A stretch of DNA of 64,000 nucleotides, from contig JALHQT010000005.1 of NCBI GenBank assembly GCA_022841825.1, forward strand, positions 372,001-436,000, in the 5' to 3' direction. The position numbers and the translations under genes are program-made. Below are positions 25,203 through 32,689 of the stretch, piece by piece. The notes beneath the pieces are model-generated. The model was not told the origin of the DNA, made no database searches, and saw only the letters and a list, made by a program, of their open reading frames with translations. Source of the DNA: Anaerolineae bacterium (lineage in GTDB: Bacteria; Chloroflexota; Anaerolineae; Aggregatilineales; Phototrophicaceae). Numbering within the stretch: position 1 is the first letter of the stretch; every line of letters begins with the position of its first letter.

Positions 25203-26393
25203 TTACGCGCGCTGTTTGACGGTGTCGCGTGCGAAACGGATGGCGAGGGTGGATTGTTCAAATTTTGCATCGGCAATCTCAAGTTCCCATAGAGCGAACG
25301 GGAGGACGATATTTCGTCGGTACGGTCCCACGCGCAGCGTCAGTTCGTCGCGCGAACGATAGATTTCCAGGTCTTCCTTGCTGGCAAAAGGCAGCGGCAC
25401 ATACAGCATCGTCTCGCCCTCGGCATTGGTCTCGATCCGATGCGGCTTGCCGTCGAACAGCTTCTGTGCAGGCTCTCGCTCGCTGTACAACGCATTGCCC
25501 AGCAGACGCAGACTGTCCAAACCGCCGACTTCGTTGCCGAACAGCGGTGCCTTGAGCAGCGGCAGTTCGCCGAACGCTTCGCCGATCAGCGTGAGGTTCT
25601 CCTTCTGCGTGCGCTTCCACATCTCGAAATACGGGTCGGTCACGCTGTCCGGGATAATGCGGTTGCAGAGGATGGCGTCGGTGGCGTAGCCATACAGATT
25701 GAGATAGGTGTAGGTGCGCTGCGTCTCTTTGATGACCATGCGCTCCGGGTTGACGACCAGGCGCACGCTGGAGATTTCGGGATCAGTCAGGATTTGCCGG
25801 ACTTTGTCGAGCGTGTCGAAGAGCGCGTTGACCTCATCCCAGGCGCTGGCTTCGGGAATCGCGTCGCCGCGCCCGATCAGCTTGCCAATCGGGCGAATGA
25901 TCTTCGACGCGCCGCGCGTCAGCGAGATGATCTTATCGAACCACCAGCGCGTCACGTCCGGCAGACTGAGCAGGCGCAGCGTCTCGGCGGTCGGCGCTGC
26001 ATCAACAATCAGCACATCGAACTCATTCTGTTGGACATACTGGTTGATCCAAAGGAGATGGGCACCTTCCTCCAAGCCCGGCAGGATTGTGACCTCTTCC
26101 GCGACGATGCTCTCGACCCCGGGGCGGCTGAACAACGCCGTCATGTAACGCTGAATCTTGCCCCAGTACTTATCCATCGAATAGCGCGTATCGACTTCCT
26201 GCGCCCAGAGATTGGGGTAGATTTCGGTGGGTTCGGGTCCGATGGTCTTGTCGAGGGAATCACCGAGGCTGTGGGCAGTGTCGGTGCTGATGACGATGGT
26301 CTTCAATCCCTGCTCGGCACAGCGCAGCGCTGTTGCAGCCGAGATACTCGTTTTACCAACCCCGCCTTTGCCCGTGTGGACGATGACACGCAT
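25203..26393 (-). CDS. ArsA/GET3 family ATPase
   Basis: The 396-residue product opens MRVIVHTGKGGVGKTSISAA, a deviant Walker A with two lysines, followed by switch I DTAHSLGDSLD, the LIVDAAPTAETLRLLSLPD Walker B/switch II region and a C-terminal HSP20-like beta domain (LPFASKEDLEIYRSRDELTL). The metal-binding cysteines of arsenite-pump ArsA are not seen, so it is more like the Get3/tail-anchored-protein group or the common bacterial ArsA homologues of unknown job. It is upstream of the ABC1 kinase on the minus strand. The upstream 176 bases (26394-26569) hold the promoter region and, toward the right end, the tRNA promoter. Confidence 0.87.
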   Translation of the reverse strand: MRVIVHTGKGGVGKTSISAATALRCAEQGLKTIVISTDTAHSLGDSLDKTIGPEPTEIYPNLWAQEVDTRYSMDKYWGKIQRYMTALFSRPGVESIVAEEVTILPGLEEGAHLLWINQYVQQNEFDVLIVDAAPTAETLRLLSLPDVTRWWFDKIISLTRGASKIIRPIGKLIGRGDAIPEASAWDEVNALFDTLDKVRQILTDPEISSVRLVVNPERMVIKETQRTYTYLNLYGYATDAILCNRIIPDSVTDPYFEMWKRTQKENLTLIGEAFGELPLLKAPLFGNEVGGLDSLRLLGNALYSEREPAQKLFDGKPHRIETNAEGETMLYVPLPFASKEDLEIYRSRDELTLRVGPYRRNIVLPFALWELEIADAKFEQSTLAIRFARDTVKQRA

Positions 26394-26528
26394 GTCTGTC
26401 TCTTTCGTTCAGATTGTTCTGAATTGTACAATAGGATCGCAAGCCTGTTCCTTGCTTCTCATCCAACGTATACGAAGCAGCGGGGGTGCGGGTTGTGCAG
26501 CGCGGCGGTCAGAAGCGATGATCCATGC

Positions 26529-26557
26529 TTGACGCTGGGGGGAGACGCTGGTAGACT
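26529..26557 (+). promoter_or_regulatory. Sigma-70-like promoter of tRNA-Glu
   Basis: TTGACG (26529-26534), a 17-base spacer and TAGACT (26552-26557) lie 12 bases upstream of the tRNA. Confidence 0.6.
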
Positions 26558-26569
26558 ACCCTTTATTGT

Positions 26570-26642
26570 GGCCCTATCGTCCAGAGGCCTAGGACGTCAC
26601 CCTTTCAAGGTGAAGACCAGGGTTCGAATCCCTGTAGGGTCA
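26570..26642 (+). tRNA. tRNA-Glu (anticodon UUC)
   Basis: The 73-base cloverleaf has acceptor GGCCCTA pairing with TAGGGTC (one G-U pair), a D-arm with AGAGGCCTAGGAC, an anticodon stem/loop CACCC-TTTCAAG-GTG giving anticodon TTC, and a T-arm CCAGG-GTTCGAAT-CCCTG. The discriminator is A, and CCA is not encoded. The large IS-rich carbohydrate region starts shortly downstream; I searched by eye for a copy of the tRNA 3' end as an attachment site and did not find one. Confidence 0.95.
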
Positions 26643-26685
26643 CTGCTTTACACAACCCTTGAAAGCGCCACACGGCGCATCCTCA

Positions 26686-26706
26686 CCCGCTTGTACGGGG
26701 GTTTTT
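26686..26706 (+). terminator. Rho-independent terminator after tRNA-Glu
   Basis: The stem CCCG-cttgta-CGGG is followed by GG and TTTTT (26702-26706), 44 bases after the tRNA. Confidence 0.65.
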
Positions 26707-26717
26707 CGCTTCCCGAC

Positions 26718-26870
26718 ATGCCCATCACGAAGAAGCACATCTCCAAAGCCGAGCGCAACGCCGACATTATCGCGCGGCACCAAGCAGGCGAAAACCTGTC
26801 GGAAATCGCACGCGAGTACGGCATCAGCCCTCAGCGTGCGCACCAGATTGTGACGGGTAAGTCGAATTGA
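26718..26870 (+). CDS. Small HTH protein (50 aa)
   Basis: Starting at ATG 26718, the product reads MPITKKHISKAERNADIIAR, then HQAGENLSEIAREYGISPQR and AHQIVTGKSN. The LSEIAREYGISPQRAHQIV part is a helix-turn-helix like sigma-factor region 4 or Mor/MarR-type mini-regulators. It starts 12 bases after the T-run of the tRNA terminator, so it needs its own promoter or read-through; no strong ribosome site is visible. It is short but the motif is too regular to be chance. Confidence 0.55.
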   Translation: MPITKKHISKAERNADIIARHQAGENLSEIAREYGISPQRAHQIVTGKSN

Positions 26871-26956
26871 ACTTGCGGAGAAGCATAGCAGTACAGATTA
26901 GGTCGTCACAACAATGTCACCGTCCTGTCGAAATGACGGGCGGTGATCCCTGTATG

Positions 26957-28137
26957 GTGGAAAAACCTCATCCCTGGGGAGATTCAAGCTGCATCGCGAT
27001 AGTAATCGTGCAGAATGCCTCCGAGAACATCGCGGCATCGTATGGCTCCTTGCGGAGAACGGGGTATGGGAATGGGTGCTTGCTGATCGAGTCCCTGATG
27101 AGGACGAGCCACGTTGTAATAATCGATGTATTCCTTGAGCACACGCATGAGATGCCGCTGATTCAAAATCAGCAGGTGGTCAAGACACTCGTGGCGAACT
27201 GAACGCACCCAACGCTCAGCGACGGCATTCGCTCTCGGTGCTCGAAATGGCGTCCGCACAATTTCTATGCCTTCTGAGACGAAGACCCGGTCGAAGCTGG
27301 GCGTGAATTTGCTGTCCCGGTCATGAATGAGGAACCGCATCGGTGCTCCAGACTCGTCCAACTGCCAGACGAGTTGCCGCGCCTGCTGCGTGAGCCAAGT
27401 GTTGTCGGGGTTGGTCGTGCAACCCGCCAGACGGACGCGACGTGAACCCAGTTCGATGAAGAAAAGAACATACAGCGTTTGCAGATGCAGCGTTTCGACG
27501 GTGAAGAAATCGCACGCCAGCATCTGCTGTCGATAGTGTGTCAGAAACGTCCGCCACGTAGTCCGACCCCGTTGTGGCGCGGGCATGAGACGATGACGGC
27601 GCAGGACGTTCTTGACCGTCGTTGGATCGACAACGAAGCCAAGCTTCAACAGCTCGCTTTGGATTTTGTCGTACCCCATGCGCGGGTTCTCACCCGCGAT
27701 CCGCAGAATCAGCGCCTCGATCTCCCAGTCAAGCTTTGGCCGTCCTCCGTGGTTTGGTCGCCGAAAAGTCCATTTCCGACGCACCAGTTCTCGATGCCAC
27801 TTGAGCACGGTTTCCGGTTGGACGAGCAAAACAACGTCGCGCAGACGCTGCCGCCAGCGCCGCGTTTGCGCCTGCAACCGAGTTGTCAGGGTGACGAGCA
27901 TCAGCTTTTCGGGACGTGTGAGACGTGGTTTCGTCTTGGTGTTGCGTTCCAGCACGCGGATTTGCTGCCGGAGGAGGGCAATCTGGAAATCTTTCTCGTC
28001 CGGCGCAACACGGCAGGCTGAAAGCACGTCGAAGATCACCGCAAGCGTGCAGAGTAGAAGATGATAAACCATAGACCGGGAAACGGAGCCTCGATGGGGA
28101 AATGATCGCTTTTCAGCATACCACTTTCTCCCACTGA
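26957..28137 (-). mobile_element. Insertion sequence A (single-ORF DDE element), ends approximate
   Basis: It contains one transposase gene (26984-28072). The left end GGAAAAACCTCATCC (near 26959) resembles the terminal repeat CCAAAAAACCTCATCT of the related element at 41860-43072. The right end shares TGCTGAAAAGCGATCA with that element's subterminal TCAGCTGAAAGCGCATCA. The outermost bases are diverged, so boundaries are within a few bases only; no target duplication is visible. Confidence 0.65.
26984..28072 (-). CDS. Transposase, integrase-core (rve) DDE type, subfamily 1
   Basis: The 362-residue intact transposase has a hydrophobic N-terminus (MVYHLLLCTLAVIFDVLSAC), a helical region LLRQQIRVLERNTKTKPRLT, WHRELVRRKWTFRRPNHGGR, and the DDE core: LACDFFTVETL (first D), LIHDRDSKFTPSFD (second D) and APRANAVAERWVRSVRHECL (E), then YYNVARPHQGL and the closing CRDVLGGILHDYYRDAA. 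It is about two-thirds identical by eye to the transposase at 41952-43040. It catalyses cut-and-paste or copy-out movement of its own element. Confidence 0.9.
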   Translation of the reverse strand: MVYHLLLCTLAVIFDVLSACRVAPDEKDFQIALLRQQIRVLERNTKTKPRLTRPEKLMLVTLTTRLQAQTRRWRQRLRDVVLLVQPETVLKWHRELVRRKWTFRRPNHGGRPKLDWEIEALILRIAGENPRMGYDKIQSELLKLGFVVDPTTVKNVLRRHRLMPAPQRGRTTWRTFLTHYRQQMLACDFFTVETLHLQTLYVLFFIELGSRRVRLAGCTTNPDNTWLTQQARQLVWQLDESGAPMRFLIHDRDSKFTPSFDRVFVSEGIEIVRTPFRAPRANAVAERWVRSVRHECLDHLLILNQRHLMRVLKEYIDYYNVARPHQGLDQQAPIPIPRSPQGAIRCRDVLGGILHDYYRDAA

Positions 28138-28156
28138 GATTCAGTGTCGAGACTCC

Positions 28157-29227
28157 CTATGAGAAGCACCGGCGGCGTTTTTCCACCTTACAGGGTGGCA
28201 CAGGAATGCGATGCCCAATGCCTTGGTGCGGTCGAGCAGAGTTGAAATACGTCACGTACTCCTTCATCACTCGCTGCAACTGCCGTTCATTGACGATCCA
28301 CACGTGTTCGAGACACTCACGGTGGACACTTCCCAGAAAGCGTTCACATATGGCGTTTGCCTTTGGGGCACGAATTGGCGTTCTGAGGATCTCAATGCCG
28401 CTGGCAGCCCGGGCGAACGCTGCACCGTACTTGCTGTCGTTGTCACGGATCAAGAAGCGTGGCTGCACGTCAAACGGCGTCGCTTCGCGCAGTTGCCGAG
28501 CCACCCAGGCATCGCTCGGTGAGCGGGTGACAGCGAAGTGAACGACGCGACGAGAACCCAACTCGATGATAATGAAGACGAAGATGGCTCGAAACCACAG
28601 GTCGTATGTCTGCAGGAAATCGCACGCCCAGGTGTCAGGCGCGTGATTATTCAGAAAGGTTGTCCAGGTCTGACTCGGTTGTCGCGGGGAGGGCATCGGG
28701 CGTACCTGGCGGATGTACTTCGCGACTGTGCGCTTCGAGAGTCGATACCCCAGCTTCCCCAGTTCGTCGCGAATTCGCTTTGTGCCCCACAAGCGGTTCT
28801 CGCGCACCATCCTCTGGATGAGTGCGATGACTTCGGGAGCGACGCGCGGTGGCCGGTGTTTCGCTTTCGACTGATGTCGCCAGAACAAGCGAAAGCCCTG
28901 CCGATGCCAGTTGAGCAGCGTGTCGGGCTTGACGATCAGCAGCGCCTCTCGCCATGTCCGCAGCTGGCTGGCGAGGACGACCAGCAAACCTCGATCCGAT
29001 GGAGTCAATGCCGGGCGTTTCGTTTGACGCTGCAGAACAATCAGCTGTTGGCGCAAGAAAGCATTCTCAGCGACCAACTCGGATTTGCTGCGAGTCACGT
29101 CGGTGACTGCTCCCAGCAGGAGACCCGCGTTCTTGGGTTGTGCCCAGTGTTTCAAGCGTTGTTCAACGCGCTGAAGCATAATGGAGACTCCTTGACGGAG
29201 TACTTTCCGCAGGAATTGAAGCATCAT
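28157..29227 (-). CDS. Transposase, integrase-core (rve) type, subfamily 2 (C-terminally shortened)
   Basis: The 356-residue transposase is close to that of element C (47329-48456). Its DDE core shows TWACDFLQTYDLWFRAIFVF, RFLIRDNDSKYGAAFARAAS and APKANAICERFLGSVHRECL. After RPHQGIGHRIPVPPCKVEKR the protein stops early (RRCFS), lacking the PVLGGLHHNYRR ending of its relative. Such an ending was probably lost when element A or a deletion removed the 3' end, so activity is doubtful. Confidence 0.85.
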   Translation of the reverse strand: MMLQFLRKVLRQGVSIMLQRVEQRLKHWAQPKNAGLLLGAVTDVTRSKSELVAENAFLRQQLIVLQRQTKRPALTPSDRGLLVVLASQLRTWREALLIVKPDTLLNWHRQGFRLFWRHQSKAKHRPPRVAPEVIALIQRMVRENRLWGTKRIRDELGKLGYRLSKRTVAKYIRQVRPMPSPRQPSQTWTTFLNNHAPDTWACDFLQTYDLWFRAIFVFIIIELGSRRVVHFAVTRSPSDAWVARQLREATPFDVQPRFLIRDNDSKYGAAFARAASGIEILRTPIRAPKANAICERFLGSVHRECLEHVWIVNERQLQRVMKEYVTYFNSARPHQGIGHRIPVPPCKVEKRRRCFS

Positions 29228-29324
29228 TGAATGTTCTCATTGGGGATTGGATATCAAATGTGACCGCGGATTGTAGCTAGGTTTCGAGGCAAATCCAGCT
29301 CAGATGGCCTAAGTAGCCCCCACA
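28157..29324 (-). mobile_element. Insertion sequence B, truncated at its 3' end
   Basis: The right end is TGTGGGGGCTACTTAGG (read from 29324 on the minus strand), matching the terminal repeat of element C (TGTGAGGGCTACTTGAG). The other end is missing: element A abuts where the last ~20 transposase codons and the terminal repeat should be. The right terminal repeat overlaps the last codons and the stop of the LacI gene. Confidence 0.75.
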
Positions 29325-30370
29325 GGTGTAGAGGCGCTTTCGCGCACAGCTAATCTGGGTTGTAGCAGGATCTGTTCGACGGGTGCAGACGGCTGCTGGA
29401 GCGCGTTGATCAACATCGTCGCCGCCTGGTAGCCCATCGTATCGGTTGGGAAGTTGATCGCGGTCAGGGCAGGTGTGACGAGCTGGGCGATGCGCTCCGT
29501 CGCCAGCGCAACCACAGAGCAGTCATCCGGCACTAAGCGGTCACGGTCACGCAGTGCACGAATCGCGCCGGGTGAACTGGCACCATGCACGGTGAAGATG
29601 GCGGTCAGCTCAGGCGCTTCGTCCAGCAGTTCCAGCGTCGCTTCGTAGACGTCCGGGACGGTGAGCTTGACTTCACGGTAGAGCGGGGCAAGCCTGTATC
29701 GCTCCAATGCGCGCTGGTAGCCCGACATGATGCGCACCGATGGTCCGATCTGTTGTGCGCGGGCGCTGGCGGGGCGGGCGATGAAACCGATGCGCCGATG
29801 TCCCTGCTCAACCAGATACCCAATGGCTGTCTCGACCGCTGCATCAAAATCGAGGTCGATATAACGATAGTGCTGATTATCACTCGTGCGTCCGATCATG
29901 ACGAACGGATAGTCGTGGCGTGTGAGCAGTTCTGGCCGCCAGTCGTCCATGCGGATCTGCATCAGGATCACGCCATCAGTCTGCCCGGAGCGAAACAGAT
30001 TGAGCAGATGATCAGCGTCCATCGGCTCGGTCATCAGATTGAAGAATGTGTCATGTTTGCTGCACGAAGCGGCTGCGCCGATGAAAAAGTCCAGCTCAAG
30101 CTGTGTGAACTCGGCATGATCCATTGGGAACAGCAGCGTGATCACCCGGCTCTTGGCGACTGTGGCACCAGATGCCAGGCGCTGCGCGCTCACGTCGGGC
30201 GAGTAGCCTGTGTCATGAATGACTTTGAGGACGCGCTGACGGGTCACCTCGGCAACATCAGGTTTCCCGTTCAGGATGCGTGAGACGGTCGAAACCGACA
30301 CCTGTGCCAGCCGCGCGATGTCCGCAATCGTGAGCGATTCCGATGATTCAGAAGACTGTATCAAGAGCAA
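29309..30370 (-). CDS. LacI family transcriptional regulator
   Basis: The 353-residue product has an N-terminal LacI HTH (about 14-60: LTIADIARLAQVSVSTVSRI, LNGKPDVAEVTRQRVLKVI, DTGYSP) and a periplasmic-binding-protein-like effector domain (GYLVEQGHRRIGFIARPA, YQAATMLINALQQ). Its last residues, VGAT and the TAG stop, are encoded by the terminal repeat of IS B, so the native C-terminus was replaced but the fold is nearly complete. The -10 box of its promoter is followed by a 28-base perfect palindrome (30412-30439), fitting autorepression. Its likely regulon is a sugar transporter such as the ABC/GH13 operon just upstream. Confidence 0.88.
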   Translation of the reverse strand: MLLIQSSESSESLTIADIARLAQVSVSTVSRILNGKPDVAEVTRQRVLKVIHDTGYSPDVSAQRLASGATVAKSRVITLLFPMDHAEFTQLELDFFIGAAASCSKHDTFFNLMTEPMDADHLLNLFRSGQTDGVILMQIRMDDWRPELLTRHDYPFVMIGRTSDNQHYRYIDLDFDAAVETAIGYLVEQGHRRIGFIARPASARAQQIGPSVRIMSGYQRALERYRLAPLYREVKLTVPDVYEATLELLDEAPELTAIFTVHGASSPGAIRALRDRDRLVPDDCSVVALATERIAQLVTPALTAINFPTDTMGYQAATMLINALQQPSAPVEQILLQPRLAVRESASTPVGAT

Positions 30371-30411
30371 AATCCCGAATAAGAAACCATTTCAGAGCAA
30401 TCATTTGTGTT

Positions 30412-30439
30412 CCGGTAGCGTTACCGGTAACGCTACCGG
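30412..30439. promoter_or_regulatory. 28-bp perfect palindromic LacI-type operator
   Basis: The half-site is CCGGTAGCGTTACC followed by its exact reverse complement. It contains two overlapping LacI-like cores (GGTAGCGTTACC and GGTAACGCTACC) and begins just downstream of the -10 of the lacI-type gene, where binding would block initiation. Confidence 0.8.
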
Positions 30440-30442
30440 GCT

Positions 30443-30470
30443 AGTGTAGCGTGTTTGTCTAGGTTGTCAA
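30443..30470 (-). promoter_or_regulatory. Promoter of the LacI family gene
   Basis: On the minus strand TTGACA (30465-30470), a 16-base spacer and TACACT (30443-30448) precede the operator palindrome. Confidence 0.6.
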
Positions 30471-30521
30471 CCGAGGAATCGCTAACTTCACTGAGTTATG
30501 AGCCGAATTATGTTAAACCCT

Positions 30522-30665
30522 TGTGGGGGCTACTTCGCATATCCAAGAGCAAAGTAACGTCTCAGGAGAATCGTCGATAGTTTGTGTGCAACCCGCCCAG
30601 CACCGGGATTACTTCGCTCGTCACGCGATAGAGGACATGTCCTAGGGATCGCAGTCGCATTATCA
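30522..30665 (-). pseudogene. Solo 3' end of a subfamily-2 IS (transposase tail remnant)
   Basis: From TGTGGGGGCTACTTCGC at 30522 the DNA matches the 3' end of element C for about 85 bases. The minus-strand translation is SLGHVLYRVTSEVIP and VLGGLHTNYRRFS, stop: exactly the kind of C-terminus that element B lacks. The rest of this copy is absent; the GNAT gene begins next to it. Confidence 0.7.
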
Positions 30666-30671
30666 TTCGGC

Positions 30672-31160
30672 TCAATCCCCGACGAATTGACAGACTGCTA
30701 GCACCATAGTTGCGGAATCGCCATCGTTGGTAACAATTTGGAATCCAAGGCGCTGGTAGAGACGAAATGCCGGGTTGCCAACTTGCACGCTCAGGCTCAC
30801 CCGCTTGGCAACCGGTGTGAGCGCGACAAATAGCGCCTCTATCAAGCGTGTGCCGATACCCAACCCGCGATACTCAGGAAGAACCGCAATACTCATTTCA
30901 GGTGTCGCGTCATCCACAAAACCATAGCCGCGCATGAAGCGCGCCCAGGCTGCTCCAATAGGGCTTTCACCGTCGAGCGCCAGGACACCCCTATCGCCTG
31001 CGCGCGTCCCGAATCCCTCAATGTAGGTGACAAGTTCGGGAAGGTCGATGATCGTTCTGGGTGGCGGTTCGGCATCCGGCGGTACATAGATGGCGTGATA
31101 GAGCGCCTCGCGCAGAAAAGGCGCATCTGCAAGCGTCTGTGCACGAATATGGATTGTCAT
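30672..31160 (-). CDS. GNAT family N-acetyltransferase
   Basis: The start is set at 31160 (MTIHIRAQTLADAPFLREAL), 11 bases after the stop of the GH13-like gene. The 162-residue product has the acetyl-CoA loop PEYRGLGIGTRLIEALFVAL and the closing LSVQVGNPAFRLYQRLGF. It is transcribed with the sugar ABC operon upstream but may be unrelated to it. The substrate is unknown. Its stop abuts the solo IS end, so its 3' boundary may be close to an old insertion point. Confidence 0.8.
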   Translation of the reverse strand: MTIHIRAQTLADAPFLREALYHAIYVPPDAEPPPRTIIDLPELVTYIEGFGTRAGDRGVLALDGESPIGAAWARFMRGYGFVDDATPEMSIAVLPEYRGLGIGTRLIEALFVALTPVAKRVSLSVQVGNPAFRLYQRLGFQIVTNDGDSATMVLAVCQFVGD

Positions 31161-31171
31161 CCGCCGCCTCG

Positions 31172-32683
31172 TTATAGAGGTTCGATTTTGAGCAGACTCA
31201 GACCACCACCCGGCGTTTTGTCGCGTTTCACCTCCACACTGAGCTGATGAAGGTCTTCCGCGCTGACCTCCCACTGCGCATCTGTCCAGAGGTTGGTGAG
31301 GCGATAACGCGCATGACCTGCCAAGCCCAGAAGTTGCAGAGGTAACGTCACCATAGGGGTGACATCGCGCGAGATTTCCGGATTGCCTACCACGATGACC
31401 GCTTTACCTGTCACCCACCGCGCGTAAGGCTGCGGCAGCGGAACATCCGACTGGTAATCCAGCGAAATCAGATGCGGATCGCCATAGCTCGAAACCGCAC
31501 CGAGTACGTCCGCCTCGCACCTGCGCACGGCGAGCAGCCGCTTCACATCATCGAACATTGCACGATGCGCAGGTTTCTCCAACGCATTCCACTGAACGAC
31601 GCCTCCATACAGCCATTTGCCTTTGCCTGGCTCCGCACCACCGAAGAGATATGGCGAAAGCTCTGGCAGCGCCACAAAGGGCGAATCGAACTCCTCGCCC
31701 GACACCCAGATCGGCACCAGCCCGGAAAAGAGCGAGCCGTAGCCGAAGATGAATCGGCTGCCCTGCGCGACGTAGGGGTTGTCGAACTCGAAGCCCTCCC
31801 AGCCGTTGTCGTGCGAACTGATCTGCCCCGATGAGTAGGCGAACGACGGCACTTCGCTGACGGTGCTGCGATGCGTGATGCTGTGCAGCCAGGCGTCCCA
31901 TTCAGCTTTGCCCCAGGTGTTAGCGTAGCCGTGCTGACCGTTGATCTCGTCGGGGCGCTTGCGATGCGGGCTGAGCAATGTCGGCGGGTCACGCTGCACG
32001 AAGTCAATCGCCTTAAGGAACTCCTCGCGGGGAGGGATGCGCGTTAGCTCAGACTGCTCCGAAAACTCCAACGCGCCCTGGTAGTTCAATTCGTTGATGA
32101 AGATGATTTCTCGCCCGGCGCGGGCGGCGTTCTCGCGCACTTTCAGCCACAAATCGACACGGCGCATCCCCAGATCGATTCGATAGCCATCGACGCCGAA
32201 TTCGACGGCGTAGCGCGTCCACATATCGACCCACCATTGGTCGAGTTCGGGATCATGCAGATCGAAATCGTAATCGACCATGCCCCAGCTCTTGCCGCGG
32301 AACCAGTGCGGCTTGCGCTGCACAAGCGGGCTGTTCTCCATCACACCATGTTCGATCACATCAAGGAACACACGAATGCCGACCTCGTGTGCCGCCGCGA
32401 TCATATCCTTGAAGTCCTGCTCGCTGCCGAGCGCGGGATCGATTACGTCCGGCTCGATGCAGGCATACTGCGTCCAGATGTTATAAAAGTGCTTCGGGTC
32501 TGCCAGGGAATGCCCGGTGAGCCAAATGCCCGTGATGCCCAGTTCATGCAGATAGGGCAGCTTTTCGCGCAGGCTGTCGAAGGTGCCGCTGCCAGGTCCC
32601 TGCGGCGAGGTGAACGACTTGGTGGCGATCTCGTACACAATCAGGTCGCGTATCCAGCCGGGCGAACGAACGTAATCGACCAT
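31172..32683 (-). CDS. GH13 (alpha-amylase family) glycoside hydrolase, cytoplasmic
   Basis: The 503-residue product without signal peptide has an alpha-amylase barrel: DLIVYEIATKSFTSPQGPGS, LREKLPYLHELGITGIWLTG, GIRVFLDVIEHGVMENSPL, FGVDGYRIDLGMRR (nucleophile Asp), IIFINELNYQGAL (acid/base Glu) and SGQISSHDNGWEGFEF (third acid, HD). All three catalytic acids are in place. The conserved words around them differ from classical amylases, so the bond and substrate are unclear; an imported oligosaccharide is most likely, since the gene follows the ABC permeases closely (6 bases). It ends with a beta-sandwich domain C. Confidence 0.82.
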   Translation of the reverse strand: MVDYVRSPGWIRDLIVYEIATKSFTSPQGPGSGTFDSLREKLPYLHELGITGIWLTGHSLADPKHFYNIWTQYACIEPDVIDPALGSEQDFKDMIAAAHEVGIRVFLDVIEHGVMENSPLVQRKPHWFRGKSWGMVDYDFDLHDPELDQWWVDMWTRYAVEFGVDGYRIDLGMRRVDLWLKVRENAARAGREIIFINELNYQGALEFSEQSELTRIPPREEFLKAIDFVQRDPPTLLSPHRKRPDEINGQHGYANTWGKAEWDAWLHSITHRSTVSEVPSFAYSSGQISSHDNGWEGFEFDNPYVAQGSRFIFGYGSLFSGLVPIWVSGEEFDSPFVALPELSPYLFGGAEPGKGKWLYGGVVQWNALEKPAHRAMFDDVKRLLAVRRCEADVLGAVSSYGDPHLISLDYQSDVPLPQPYARWVTGKAVIVVGNPEISRDVTPMVTLPLQLLGLAGHARYRLTNLWTDAQWEVSAEDLHQLSVEVKRDKTPGGGLSLLKIEPL

Positions 32684-32689
32684 TGAAAT

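Noticed and set aside
23663-25219. Long open frame on the plus strand opposite the ABC1 kinase gene
   Set aside because: It lies wholly antisense to a gene with clear motifs, has Arg/Asp-rich composition from G+C-rich codons and matches no family.
26570-26642. tRNA 3' end as a phage or island attachment site
   Set aside because: No second copy of the tRNA end and no integrase gene of the tyrosine or serine type could be found in the window.
25440-26717. Long frame that runs into the small HTH gene from upstream
   Set aside because: The upstream part is antisense to the ArsA gene and crosses the tRNA; only the 26718-26870 end looks like a protein.
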